Assembly: GCA_013176395.1 (NCBI GenBank) | Contig: JABMLP010000004.1 | Span: 1,240,001-1,304,000, forward strand | DNA: 64,000 nt | Source of the DNA: Venturia oleaginea | Taxonomy: Eukaryota > Ascomycota > Dothideomycetes > Venturiales > Venturiaceae | Direction of reading: 5' to 3' | In this document: piece after piece, positions 1-12,343 of the stretch | How the letters are laid out: every line of letters starts with the position of its first letter | How positions within the stretch are numbered: the stretch's first letter is position 1 | Position numbers and translations under genes: made by a program | The notes under the pieces: model-generated | The model's input: only the letters and a program-made list of their open reading frames with translations | What the model was told of the DNA's origin: nothing | Databases searched by the model: none

Positions 1-318
1 ATTCTAGAGCGTGTGACAAGAAAGATAGCTTCTCAACTCGTTTTGGTAGGTGAGAAAAGGGCGGTGGTGGGAGAGGAAGAAATGGAAAACGGGGTGATTC
101 GATTGATCGATGATTGACAAGGCAATGTGGATAAAAAGAACCGTGGCAAAAAAGGAGGATGGAAGATTCGAAAATGCTAGAATCATCCATAAATGCATGC
201 ATCTGTGATCAAAGAATTCTTTCACTCTCCTTTCTTTGATCATGTCAAATGGTATACTCACAACAAAACGAATCCAAAAATATTCAATTCGAATACCTAT
301 TCACTCATCCCCCCAGCC
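1..318. other. Intergenic, no gene seen
   Basis: Left edge of the window, downstream of the minus-strand Ima1 gene that ends at 319. Short ORFs here have no recognisable domain and I see no RNA gene. It probably holds the 3' untranslated region of Ima1. Confidence 0.5.
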
Positions 319-2376
319 TCAAAGAATCTCCCGCCCAAGTCCATCAGGGATATGATTGATCCCACTCAACCCCTCTCCCGCCACCGTCTGCTCACCCCCA
401 TTCAAAGCCTTCCAAATGAAAGAACCAACTTCCCTCCAATGACCCCATCCCTGTCTAACGAGCATAGCAAAACCAAGGGCTACCAAAGCAAGAAAAAGCC
501 ATCCAAGAGCCCAGGCCTCAGGAACGGCGTTCCCAGCACCTTCCCCATCACCATCAGAAACTTGCCCCCCCCGCTTTGGTCTCGCAGGCAGAAAATTCTG
601 GAAACTAGACGACGCACTCTCAATCCCCGGTAAAAATCCCTCTCGTTCTTCTTCTTCATGCGACCGAGTAACCTCCGCAGGCTTATTAGAAACCGAGAAG
701 GCCGCATTGAAGAGGCTCTCGAGTCCGGTTTCTCTACTCTCTGCTTCTCGGTCGACCATCCTCGGTTGTTGTAATGTATAATCACCCCTGCGTGATCCGC
801 CAAAATCTCCAGACAGATCGTCCCCAGCCATTTTCTTCGCGAACAGCTCTTTCTTTTCCTTCGAAGCGGGGATGAACGGTTGCATACTTCGTGGGTTTCG
901 TGCTTTTTGTGCTGGTCCTTGTGGGGCGGGAGGAAGTGTTCCCCTGAACGGATTTGGTCCCATGTGTCGATATGGAGATTGGAAAGCTGGCTGGGCGGGT
1001 CGCCGAGGGTTGATTTGTTTGATTTCTGTTGATTCTGTGGGCATCCAATCCATGGAAGAGGACGCTACTGATAGCGTATCATCGGTTTCGTCGAAGTCGT
1101 AATTTGAAGTGCTATAGGTGGACTCAGGAGAGTGCTGACGTCCCAGAGATGAGATGGGGAATGCGGATGTTGTGTGCGTAGACTCGTAAGATATTTGTCT
1201 TGGTTTAGTCGAAGGGTCGGCCAGTATGGGTTTAAGGCCCGAGAAGGAGACTTGAGGAGCTTTGATGAGGCGCACTGAGCAAAGAGAAGTCAAGGTGGTC
1301 TTTTTACACGTTAGTTAAGAGCAAGTCTGTTTGAAGAGGTAATGCTCACAAAGAAGAGGAAGATGAGCATAACGCCGTGCGCTGCATTCAAAGGAATGCC
1401 AGAATCTTTGAGCCAGCCTAGATCGAGACCCCAAAGTGCTGTAGCACGGACAAACAATACCATGACTTGAAGTGCCATATGATTGTTCACGCCTCTAATC
1501 CGTGTCTGGCTGTGTATAGCCTCACCAAGCTTGTTGTTCCACCAACAGGAGACAAGTCCCAGCCAAAAGCCGGTCCATGCTCGCTCGTGTGTAGCAAGCA
1601 AGCAGTTGAATTGGGATTGTCCTGTCCTCGCTCCGTCCCATATGCAACTCTGGGTGGAGAGCCAGCTCGCATGTGTTGTGTCGTCCTGGACCTCAGCTGA
1701 CGGCAGCACTCCCATGGCGTGGTATTCCACCTGTGCTAGCAGACTTATGCTCCATGCTAGACCACCGGCGAAAATGATAACGCGCTTCCAACCCCAATCC
1801 TTCCAGCCGACCAACCGCTTCACCTTGGACTGCACAAGTCTCCGTCTCAAATAATCATCTCTTGCTGCTTTTGTTGTCTCTTGCATGCGCCGATTTACTT
1901 TTGGGGCGCATTCAGTACATATTTGCGGATATCTCTTCTCCAGGTTCGTCTTGTATTCGTGGAGTTTGTCGAGGTATTCTTCGTATTCTGGGTCGGTCGA
2001 GTCTGGAAGGTAAGAGGCGAGGGCTTCGGTGTAGAAGTGCTGATTTTGAGTACATGTTCGGCAGAAAATAGAGGATTGCTGTGATGTGAGATCTGGCGAA
2101 CGAGCTCTCGCGGGCAAATGTGCGTATTGGTTTCGGGAGGCTTTGGGAGTATTGGGGTTCGAAAAGACAGGCGGATCTGTTATGTGGCCGTTCTGTACTT
2201 GTTTGTCAGTCATTTGTTTACAGACAACGGCATGTACATATATATACCGCATCGAGATGATTGACAGACTCGCAGCTTGCGCACTTCCACTGGCGAAGAG
2301 TGGGAGTCCTTCTCTGTTTCGATTTCGTCTGGCAGTACCAGCAAGTCAGATAAGCGCTGCGCAGAAGTGGTGGCAT
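319..2376 (-). CDS. ima1: Inner nuclear membrane protein Ima1 (Samp1/TMEM201 family), three exons
   Basis: Integral protein of the inner nuclear membrane; the family links heterochromatin and cytoskeleton to the nuclear envelope (family knowledge). Exons on the minus strand are 2376-2248, 2192-1350 and 1299-319, giving about 650 aa; both introns are GT-AG and keep frame. The N-terminus has the Ima1_N zinc-binding pattern C12-x2-C15 and C32-x2-C35, followed across the first junction by NHLDA-NGHITDPP, the family signature. Further Cys pairs (IFCRTC, ICTEC) follow. Hydrophobic segments VIIFAGGLAWSISLLA, AWTGFWLGLVSCWW and MALQVMVLFVRATALWGL precede the second junction, and a last one (GWLFLALVALGFAMLV) lies near the C-terminus after a low-complexity Ser/Pro-rich stretch. 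The two long ORFs are one gene: the TM segment around MLIFLFF crosses the second intron. Start chosen at 2376 because it precedes the first Cys pair directly. Confidence 0.9.
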
Positions 2377-2596
2377 GGTGTATTGTGAGTATCATATAAT
2401 ACTCTCGGGGAAGATGCGGGTATGAAAATGCTCTAGCGAGACAGTACACATTTTTGATGCACTAGAAATTCCACCACCAACACCCATTGCGCCCCAGCAA
2501 TCATCAGGACGATATTCCCACTACCTTAACACGCTCAGAACCACCATGCAGATATAAAATACCGAACTTCACAGCCGTCCCAACACCATTGCGACG
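2377..2596. promoter_or_regulatory. Bidirectional promoter region between Ima1 and uL24m
   Basis: A 220-bp gap separates two divergent start codons (Ima1 on the minus strand, uL24m on the plus strand). It must contain both 5' ends, so a shared promoter is inferred. I see no strong TATA box. Confidence 0.5.
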
Positions 2597-4671
2597 ATGC
2601 TCAACCCACAGGCATCCAAACGGACGGCGCAGAAGACCGCTCGCTTCGTCCAAGCATCGTTAAAGCCTGCCAGGGAACGATTTCAACATAAAGCAGACAA
2701 ACATGCCGCCAGAATTGCCGACGCCTCTCTGAAGGCCTCAGAATACTACCTTGATCGTGCCAATTACTCCATCAATTACCGTCGCAAACGAGCTCTACAG
2801 TTAAAGTCAAAGGCCGATTATAAAGAGCGCAAGCAGGCACGTGAACGTTATAATCATTATGTGCGGGAAGTGAGGCAGGTCCACAAGGATGCAAAGGTCG
2901 CGTGGAAGGAGGATATGCTATTAGGGCCACTGGCACCGAAAAGAGACATTGGAGAACTCAAGGATAGGTTCGGAACGGTTGGAAACAACATGTTGCACCC
3001 TCCGCCAATAGGCCCAATGGATCGCGCGAAAGAGGAGGCTGCTGTCGGACAGAACAAATTTTGTGTACATGATCGCGTCGTGGTCATTAGAGGCAAAGAC
3101 GCTGGCAAAATCGGTACTGTGACCGATGTCAACGATGAATCCATGCAGCTCTCAATTCGAGGTTTCAATGGAGTATGTCATGTTTCGACTAGATGACTGG
3201 CATGTACTGACCCGAGCATAGGTTGAATATTTGCAGCCTAAGTGGATGAGCAAAGCTCAGAACGATCCACGCAAATTTCTCCCAACAAATTTGAAAATAC
3301 CGTTTCGGTGATTGCCGACTCGTTGTGGCTGCCATTGTGAACGAAAAGGGAGAGTTCAAACAGGAGAAAGAATTCAAAGACGAGATGGAGGAGCTTGAGG
3401 CTGAACTTGGGGAGGGAGAGTTCAAACAGGAGGAAGAATTCCAAGGCGAGATCGAGGAGATTGAGGATGAACTTGGGGAGGAGGAACATAAGTGGACAAC
3501 GAAAGAATTCATTCTCGACCATGTCGACTTCCGGAAACGTCTTGTTCAATCCAAGTTGCACGATTCTGTTCGCATTCTTCCGACAATCCTCCGTGATCCA
3601 ACATACGAATTCCGCGCCGCAATGAAGGAGAACGAAATGTTACAACAGACATTTGAAGCCATCAAAAGCGACCCGGATACATACTCTAAAGGATGGCTTA
3701 TTCATGGCTACAAGTGGGAGGAGATTCGAGTCATTCCTGGCACTAGCATCGAGATCGTGGATTTAGCAAAGGATGACTCAGACATAGATCCTTCTTGGGA
3801 AGAAGGATTCGATCCGGCCGCCGAGGTCTACCCTGGCGACACTCTACAATATGACGTCGAAGAGCAGACATACACGCCTATGTTGACAGAGCCCCCTTTC
3901 CCAATGTCAGTATTAAGCGAATTACGAATCTTCAATAGCAGAAACGCGCCTGTCAATCGAATCAAGCCTTCCATTCTGAGCAACAGGGAAGCAAAATTTG
4001 CGCGGCTAGAAGCGCAGAAGATCTGGCGGGAAGAGAAGATGAAAACGCCGCTGCAAGAGATCAAGGAGCGACGACTGGAGATCGAAAAGCAAGTCCTGGA
4101 GAAAAGAAAACTAAGTGATGACGATCTCTTCGCGAAACTCGGTGCAGCCATGGCAAAGACACTTGTACTATCAGGTCCAAATAACCGGACAGAACAGTAT
4201 CTTGCCAAGATGCAGGAGGACAAGGATTCCAGAGCTGCGAAGCGAGCAGAAAAGATACGGGCAGCGGAAGAGGCCGCCTGGAAAAAGAAGATTGAAGCTG
4301 AGAAGAAGAAACGCCTTGAGCCTTCCGAGATGAAAGGCAATCTCCGCTACGAGAAGGTTGTCGATTTCTGGCCTACGGATCCAAAGGCGCGGGAAGCCCA
4401 ACGAGCAGCTCGAAGAGCCGAAAGAGAGGCGGCTCTGATCGCTGAGGCTAGAATCACACAACTCGAATTAGCTAAGCGTAATTTGGCCAAGCGCAATTTG
4501 ACTGCGCCGAGGAAGGCAAGACCGGCTGTTCTCAAGACGATCCCGAAATTGCTGGTGTTGGATAAACAGGTCGAGGCCGCGGAGAAGAGGAGGAGAGATG
4601 TTCTTACGCAGGCCAATAAGGCGATGAGGTTGAGGGAGGCGGAAAAGAGGGAAACTACTGGGTGGTTCTAG
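2597..4671 (+). CDS. mrpl40: Mitochondrial large-subunit ribosomal protein uL24m (MrpL40-like), with a frame break
   Basis: Component of the mitochondrial 54S subunit, expected in the matrix. Exon 1 is 2597-3172; a 49-nt GT-AG intron (3173-3221) is followed by exon 2 from 3222. The N-terminal 190 residues are very basic and end in a KOW motif (FCVHDRVVVIRGKDAGKIGTV). After the intron the frame reads VEYLQPKWM and then meets TGA at 3309-3311. The +1-shifted frame immediately resumes with a conserved-looking RLVVAAI segment and runs open to 4671. One surplus base between about 3303 and 3312 explains this. Just after it, 22 codons are duplicated in tandem (3349-3414, 3415-3480), giving an acidic Glu-rich insert. 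The C-terminal half is charged and coiled-coil-like. A 40-nt intron (3309-3348) would also restore frame but would delete RLVVAAI and is very short. Family assignment is good; whether the gene is functional is unresolved. Confidence 0.75.
3349..3480 (+). repeat. 66-bp in-frame tandem duplication inside uL24m
   Basis: Two adjacent 66-nt units encode GEFKQEKEFKDEMEELEAEL and GEFKQEEEFQGEIEEIEDEL, each followed by GE. Most differences are single bases, so the duplication is not brand new. It lengthens an acidic linker. Confidence 0.85.
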
Positions 4672-5060
4672 ATATCTTGGCTGGAGTGTCTCTATATGCA
4701 TTAAGATTTTGGAAGGGTGATTTCTGTAAAGATAGGGGCATCGCATTGTTTGCATCGGGAGGCGCAAGTATACTTGGAGGAAGAGATGGATGAAGCAAGA
4801 TTTCAAAACTTAACCATAGATTCGCGAATAGCTCTTGTCAGGTTTATGTTTGCCTTGCTCTCTCTCATTCGTTGTGAGAGCAGCAACACACATGAACGAA
4901 TGGATACCGGACACCGAACACGATTAAACTTGATTCTACCTCCATGGTACGTTCGTGAAGTCCATGCCTTTCCATCTCTAAAGCTCAATGGCCGTCGGCC
5001 ATGCCCGTCACTATGCCGTATCTAATTGCGGCATTCGCTAGTGCTTCGTATCCGTACAAT

Positions 5061-5097
5061 TGGTACAGCCTCGTACAGCCTCGTACAGCCTCATACC
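5061..5097 (+). repeat. 10-bp tandem repeat
   Basis: About 3.7 copies of TCGTACAGCC in a row, the outer copies with single-base changes. Minisatellite-like, non-coding. Confidence 0.8.
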
Positions 5098-8000
5098 AGG
5101 CTTAAGCGAGCCGTAAGTGCTCAAAGCGGCTAGGCTCATATTTGCCGCGTTCTCAACCTCCTCCCGTCAACTCCTTCTTTTCCTTTCTAAATTGGGATCC
5201 AAACAACTTGTCTGTCAACACCACAATGCAGAGCTTTTACAGTCGCCCTGTAGCACTCGGTGCGACTTAATGAGAGGGGAATCTGGGTGTCGACATCTTC
5301 TAACCAGCGTCGAACAAAAGAGACATGCGTGGACGGCGCCGCTTCCCGTCTGAACCTTCTTGTCAAGCAATGTAACCGTGCTCAATTTTGCTCGGAGTTT
5401 CAGTCAATTACTGCGTGTGTTGCATTCATCTGCCACAAACAAGTGTCGAGGTCGTATTCACGTGCGGACATTGCTAGGTCACCAACACTGCCGTGCGTTT
5501 CATTCCCAAAAGCTCACAGCCCAAAAAGTCGTCGTTGGGAGCTATGAATAGATCTCCAAGGCTAGCCCTTTGGACTTTGACAAAATACCATGCGTTTTAT
5601 ATGCCAGCGGCGTTTGCAAGAAAGGACAAGGGATTGAAAAAATACCTCGGTGGAAGACCTTTCCTCGACTTGAACATCAGTCATGATCTCTATGCATCCG
5701 TCAGAGCCGCCACAGATGATATCAATCAGGTCTTGAGCACCACTGCGGTGCCCAGCTGGCTGGAAGAAGAGATCGCTGCCTCGAACAACACATAGGCTAC
5801 GAGTCTAGCACGTGGAGATTATCGCCTGTGTATAGGCCTTAATTGCTCCCGAAATGGAGCTATCCAGCTGGTTCTAATCTTCTTGTTGTTGATGTAAGAT
5901 TATCATCGTGGTGGAGAGCCTGTGCTGCATCAAACACTATTCACGTATCCTCGGCGCTTCGAGCGACGAATGCTGGGTTGGAGGAACTCCAGCATTGGCA
6001 ACAAGCTACACAGAAGTTGTAAAGTTCATTGGAGATTCTGCTGCAATTCCTGCTTCAGGATGAAAGCTTGTGGACTGCCTGAGAAGAACGGAAAGTCTCA
6101 TTCGCATAAGGAGGCGGAGATGGAAGTGGAAATTTTGCTGTGTAATCGACCTCTATACATACAAGGCCGGAACAATCAGTCGAGATGCTTTTCTAAGCCT
6201 TGCAAGCTTCGCATCAAGTTCACATTGATGCGAAAGATGCACGAGAGATCTGGACGAAGCGCTACCTGCGGATCCTTCTTCTCTAGAATATATACGCCTT
6301 CCAAAATCTGGGGTTACTAACTGCGTGCAACATTATCTGAAATGTTAGATGGATTCAAGAAAATCGTTTCCTTCTCGGCTACTGGACGTGGGACTATCAG
6401 ATACCACCTCGCTTAGCGGTTCTCTCGTTGATGCGTCGGCTTTAGGTCCAGAATCTCCATCTCACTGGCCAATCGACAGACATGCTTTTTGGCATCGATC
6501 TCTACCTCCTGTAGATTGCGCAACTTCAAATCATAGACACCCTCACCCTCTTCCGCCACCTCCATTGCAGCGTTCATGATTGATAACAATCGAGTGATAA
6601 CATCTCCTGCGGATATTATCCACTAAACAAACTCTAGTACATGTTGGTGGGACAGGTACCAGCAGATACTATAGTGCATGGACAGTGGAGAGCAAAATTT
6701 TGCAAGAGCCTTCGGACAGGAGGACTATTATGTGGAATGAAGATCGACGAGTCGTTGGCCTGAACACATGGGCAGAGAGGTGGCCTTTTCTCCAGGCAAA
6801 TACTATGTAAGTTTTCGCCTCCGGCCTCGTGAGACAGTAATGGTTAACATGTAAAAATTAGCTCCTAGATCGAGGCTACATCCAAGTGTAGACAGCCGCA
6901 AGACGCCTCGAGGCTCTGACTCCCCAGATCTGTCGTTTCCGTCTTCTACTTAACCTCAAGGTGGCCTCCTGTCCAAACCCTACAAAGATCTTAAAGGACC
7001 GGCTTACGTCGAGCTGTCTGAGGGCGATGCAGAAGCGGTAGCGAAGCATGAACAGGACGAGTAGGCGCTGAGAGAGAAAACCGCCACAAACCTGGCCGAA
7101 TACAACACGAAGAAGCAGGTCTACAAGGACACGAGAAAACGTGCTATCAAGGAGCTTGAAGAACTTATTGCCGAAATCCTTCTCCTCTGGCAGAATGAAC
7201 CTGGATTTTGCAAGGCGTATGAAGATGCACGACCGATTGACGAAGCTGCTAAGACAACCATGTCGACGTATGACCGAACAAATCTTGTGGGCTGAGACGC
7301 TTTGCTAGACCAGTACATACGAGGAGTAGCCCCCCAGGGCATGTATATCCTCCCCTGAATCGACTTCGCAAACTAACCGCAACCCGTGTATCACCGACTG
7401 GGCTCGGCTATCCGCAAGCATTGGGAGTGGCGGAAGCAAGGTAAGGGTTTTGCTATTGTGCAGACGTGCAAATATGATATTGATCAGTTCTGTGACGATG
7501 TCGACAAGTCTAAAAGGCGCTATTTGGTGCAGGGTCAGGTTCTCGATACGATTCGCGAGCTTGAGGTCGACGAAGATCTCGCAAAGGGTATGAAACTTCT
7601 TCTATCGGGTCCTAAAAGACCAGAGGAATCGATTAATCGACTGGATGGGTACATTGAGCAGCATTACTCTCGAATTGTCGCTCAGATCATCAGGCGCATT
7701 AGGGAATCTCTTTCTCATGTATGGGCTCTTTGAGCGGGTGGCGAGGTTTTTCGTTCGTTTGGGTATTGGATTGTAGACCGACTACTAAGGCATGTACTAT
7801 CTCAATCGTGGGATACACACTTAGGGGAGGGATGGGGCCCCCTAGAAAAATGTTGAGACAGGTATCCATAAATCCACATTCTCTCTTGGGAATCGACTAT
7901 ATCTTGCAGCCACAATCACAACCTTGGTGGTCAAAAGCTATCAAACCTGGAACCAAACTCGAAGACTTGTATAGGACTGGATGGCATCGTATGGTCGTAG

Positions 8001-8889
8001 ACCACCTTCTATATATAGGGAAATTACGACTCAACGCACCCTCCTTGGGACGGGTTAATCTTAATGCTGGAGCGATCGAGTAGTAGGTGTTAGCCATAGT
8101 ACAACTAGAATTTGCCGAAATCTACCTCCACGAAGGCGCAGTGCTTGCGATCCCATTGACGTTGGAGAAGAATAGCTTCATCGACGGGAATAAGAAGGGG
8201 TATACTCCACCAACTGTGAGTCAGTCGGCGAGGTTTTGCAGGCAGATGTTCTGGACTTCCCAGTAATGGTTGATCTGGTTGGTGTTCATACTTACATGGC
8301 TCGTCGGGGTGGTTGAGCAAGGCTTCTGGATTTACGACCAGGTCCGAGCAGTAAGCCCGGTTCACGACACAACTATGCAGTGTCTATTTGGCCTGGAGTG
8401 GGCCATGTATTGCGTCTGTTATACTTGCACCGCGCTCGCATACACAAACGGAATGAAGGATCGGATTATCAAATAGCCTGTGGCTACTGCAGGTAACAGT
8501 AATGCTAATGTTGGACAGGATGTCCATGCTAGAATGCTCTCTTGGATGTCTGTAATGGGAAAGGGACCTGTGCTAGAAATAGAACGATTGCTATCGTAAT
8601 CATCCTGTGCTAAATCTGACTGTGCTAGTACCCGCCACAGACCACCTCACTTTCCACACCAACGACATTGGTAACGTTAGCAACGCACGTTGCTACTTAT
8701 TGATCTGTAGCGAGCGACAAGGGGATGAGGACTTCAAGAGCAGATTCTTGAAAGCGAAAAAACAGTTCCAAAACGAGATAGATATAGACAATTTGCCGGC
8801 AAGATTCTTCATGGAGATTGCCAGAAGCTTTCCAGTAGGTGGATTTGATTGGAGAAAATCTTGTTAGGGATTAGGAATTCAAGTCTGAG

Positions 8890-8914
8890 TTGTTGTTGTT
8901 GTTGTTGTTGTTGT
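8890..8914 (+). repeat. (TTG)n microsatellite
   Basis: About eight uninterrupted TTG units in a non-coding stretch. Confidence 0.9.
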
Positions 8915-9937
8915 ATTCTTTTACGTCTAGCGGAGAGTGGCCGAAGGCCAAACTCCTAGAGCCTCCCAGGGGGCATGCAGACGTGCTAAGCTATGTACAG
9001 TTGGGTTGAGTTAAGTACAGTAAGAAAGCATTCTTGCAAAAGCGGGTGTGCGAGTCGCATCGTGTCTTCTGACCCGGAATCCAAGTCGGAGGACGAGGTG
9101 AAGAGTGACCTCCTTCTGGATGTTGTAATGAGAGAGGGTTCGGCCGTCCTTGAGCTGTTTACTGGCGAAGATCACTGCGAAGCATGATTAGCCAGCAATG
9201 AAATCGAGGACGTGGCAAGTAGAAAAGGTCATTTCCGCCAGCACGATATGCAGCCGACAAGTTTGGAGGTGGCGCTGCGTTGAACGTGTTGAAAGTTTGA
9301 AAGTGACGGAAAATGGAGCCAGGAATCGTCCACAGCCCTTGTGTACGACCTCTATGGCTCTCGCTTTGACTCATTCTCAGTGCACGTGAAGTGACCGGGA
9401 TTGGGAGCGAGGCGGCGTCGGTGTCGTGTACAGTGTTGTGTACCGTGGTTGCAATTTACATAAGTTAAGTTCAGCGAGCAATTGATTACGTAATACGTAT
9501 AGTCGCAGAACCAAATACAAGCTCGACTCTGTATGGATTATATAGTCGCTCACCATCAACGTGCGTTCGTCTTCCAACTGCTCTCCGACCAAAATGATCG
9601 ATCGTTTCATGTGCGCAGCGATGAACGATAGACTCCGTTATCTCGTGGCTACTAGACCAGGAACCAACGTCGTGCAGTGGTGGAAAATGCGAAGTAGAAC
9701 CCGATGTAGGTAGGCATTACTAGAAATTCTGGCACTCTCGAAATCGGAGTTACGCGTTGCCCCAAAGAAGCAGGAGGCAAGGTCTGGAACGCGTCATGAG
9801 ATGAGGAGCTATTAGGGAGGAGAGGTGCACGGCATTGGTACTTCTAAGGGCAAAGATAAGACTTCTTTTCTTACCTCAATGAACTCACAGTAATGCTTGA
9901 TACGGATGACTGCTCCCTAGAGTAAAGACCAATAGCA

Positions 9938-10000
9938 AAAAAATTCTGGCAACTTCAATTCTCAAATTGCCAGCACGTTATTGATGTCGATCTCAAGCAC
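9938..10000 (+). repeat. Palindromic TCTGGCAA repeat, copy 1 (left arm shortened)
   Basis: Contains ATTCTGGCAAC, then AAATTGCCAG in inverted orientation, then ATTGATGTCGATCTCAAG, which corresponds to the ATCGAT-rich outer arm of the family. The left outer arm is missing. Confidence 0.6.
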
Positions 10001-11383
10001 AAGAGATTCATGATTATTCGACAGCCAACTAGGTGGGCGAGGGAGCACAGAATTAATAATCCCACTATGTCGCTACACAGCTATCGACGGACCAAGGGCG
10101 CTGGTCAAGAGTATTATCAGGCGATTCTGCACTTCGCCACATGATCTCTGGGCAAAACGCGTGAGCTGTAAAGTCTACAACTCTAGCGGAGGTGGAGCAC
10201 TCTTGGCTATTTAAAATCGAAGAAATCGGCCCCTAGGAACGATGGCATTCGGCGTCAAGATTGGTAGCCTAGTGAACGAGCTCACCTTTGATTCTGAAGT
10301 TGTTTTAGGGCGAACGCGACCAGGGCAGGTCAAATTAGAACGATTCTGTCGAATGCTTAGGATTCCGTCAGATCCGCCGAGGATAGCTCTCCCTTGTCGT
10401 TCAGCCCTGCCAAGTACTGTCGGCCGAGCATTCCGCACACAGTTCAGTGGTCCAAAAGTGGAAGAGACACGTGGAAAAGGTAGCTAGAACATATGGGAGC
10501 GTGATTCTGCCGTTCAGCCTCGTTTCTTTATGGCCCGATCGATCCTTTGCTCAGAGCCTGGCTTGGATTAATCTAATGTTTGATCGAGGTTTGACATCTG
10601 GTTATCTTTCAGCCATGGCAATCTCTTAAGACCATGCAATTGTTCGTATGACGTTATGCTCCTTCTTACTTAGATCCGAGGAGGCGAACAATCGAGAGAT
10701 ACGTCTTCGAAAATTCTTCAGATCATCGAGGCTATGTTTCTGCTAGTCTTGGTACACGTTGAAGTGGGTCCTTTGGGAAGCTATTATAGGCAGGGTATCT
10801 ATAGCTAAACACAGACGCTAAACGTTAGCCCGTCGTTGCAGCTAGGCTCAGCCAGCAAGATGAGAGTAAACTCACAATTTTCGCTCACGTCACTTTGGAT
10901 ATCCAAAGTTCTTTCATCTAAGAAACCAGGTCATCCCATTTCTGGCTGCAGATTTGACCATTCATCCAGCATTCTCTTGTTTCGGGATCTCTCCGATCCT
11001 TTGGTACTACTGATCAAAGTGGATTTCTTGGTCGCTGGTTCTATTTTGTCCTCTCTTTCTTGATCTTATCATTGCCTTGCTTTTTTCTTTTTCTCTCCTT
11101 TGCTCCCAAAAGAGCTCATGGCGTTCCTGCCAATTGCGTTTTGACTTCTATCTTCATGCTCCCAACAGGTCTGCATTTCTACTCGCTTTGCAATTTATCT
11201 CTTCTAACCAAACTCGCGCACGCGCCATAATTGTTGCTGACTCTGGACACAACACCTTTAGCGCCTCACTTTCCCGATATACCTACTTGCCGTCCATTTC
11301 CTGGCCTTGTTTGGGACCGAGACCCATCATCAAGTCTTGACTCATCGCGCACTGCAAAGCGCTGGTTCAAACACGTCTGAACT

Positions 11384-12151
11384 ATGGATCCTACTTGTTC
11401 GACATTAGTCAGCATAATCACGGAATTGCAGCAGGAGAAACGTGATTTCAAGATCGCGTGCGAAAAAAGAGTTGCGGACCTGGAATTAGAATTGCGAATC
11501 GAGCAACAGAGGAATGGAGCGTTGATGCAACAGCTGATAGAGGCGCTTGGTAATGGTCCGGCAAGGAATGCCGAGCTGATGCAACTATTAATCGAATCGT
11601 TGGAGAATAGGCGATCCTCAAGAATTTTGGCCGAACGAGACATCGGTAATCAACACTCCCTTACGAGCCAGGCTGTTGTCGAGGCTGTCACGAAAGCGGT
11701 AAACACACTCACGGAGTCAGCCGTCCAAGTCCAACGCGCGCTTCCTGAAGCAGAGATGAGGTTGTCAAGAAAACATTCGGTGATGCGGATTGAGGTAGAG
11801 AAAGCTCTTGCAGCGTCAACAACGGAGCTTATGAGCGTGATGAGAACGAGGCCACCGAGCACGCAACACATCACTAGGTACGACGAAGTGAACACAGAGG
11901 AGCTTGTCGAGACCATAAACAACAGACTCACCGATGAACATGACGACAAGTCCCTCTTTTCCAAGGTGGTCGCCAAGATGAATTCACAGGTGACGGACAA
12001 GTTGGAAGCCAGCGAGGAGAAGGCGAAGAAGGGCAACTATAAATTATCTTTCCAGGTTTGTGCTTATCCAATCGTTCAAAGATGGATACTGATTATTCTA
12101 ATTGCAGATTATCAATGTAGGAGACGCCAAGTCCATATTCCGAAAACAATG
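11384..12151 (+). CDS. Hypothetical coiled-coil protein, two exons
   Basis: No recognised family. Exon 1 is 11384-12055; a GT-AG intron 12056-12108 (gtttgt...ttgcag) joins it to a short last exon ending in TGA near 12151, giving about 238 aa. Without splicing the frame would run to 12343, so the C-terminus is uncertain. Residues 10-85 are heptad-like with repeated Leu/Glu (LELELRIEQQRNGALMQQL, then AELMQLLIESLE, which looks like an internal repeat). Residues 110-220 are again charged and helical. There is no signal peptide or membrane segment. It stands alone in a gene-poor region, so expression should be checked. Confidence 0.45.
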
Positions 12152-12343
12152 AGGGCAATGAGGAAGACGAGCGCAGGGATAGTAGTCCACGACAATTACG
12201 TCGCCAGAAAGGATGGTATCTTGGAGATGGACACGAGCATGGTGGCGGAGCATCGTCACAGGGCTCCGAGTATGGTGACTGGAGCACATCGAGCAGGTGT
12301 TCAGAAAGGGAGGCGTCCTTGGCGAGCTCGGCAGAATCTTTGA

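Larger units (their letters stand above)
4672..11383. other. Gene-poor region with degenerate ORFs
   Basis: I could not support an intact gene in 6.7 kb. Short open stretches exist (5493-5795 ending LEEEIAASNNT; 7080-7340 with lysine-rich helical character and internal stops; 7386-7733, a helical 115-codon stretch; 8270-8476, hydrophobic) but frames are interrupted and none matches a family I recognise. The 7080-7340 stretch faintly resembles a helical gag region, not enough to call. The region also contains short tandem repeats and one palindromic repeat copy. It looks like decayed sequence. Confidence 0.5.

Noticed and set aside
1300..1349. Two separate minus-strand genes at 0.3-2.4 kb
   Set aside because: The 49-50-nt intron joins the frames inside a membrane segment and yields the full Ima1 layout, so it is one gene.
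3309..3348. 40-nt intron as explanation for the uL24m break
   Set aside because: It is shorter than other introns here and would remove RLVVAAI; kept only as an alternative.
7386..7733. 115-codon helical ORF in the gene-poor region
   Set aside because: No family recognised, neighbours in frame carry stops, and no splice structure could be built.
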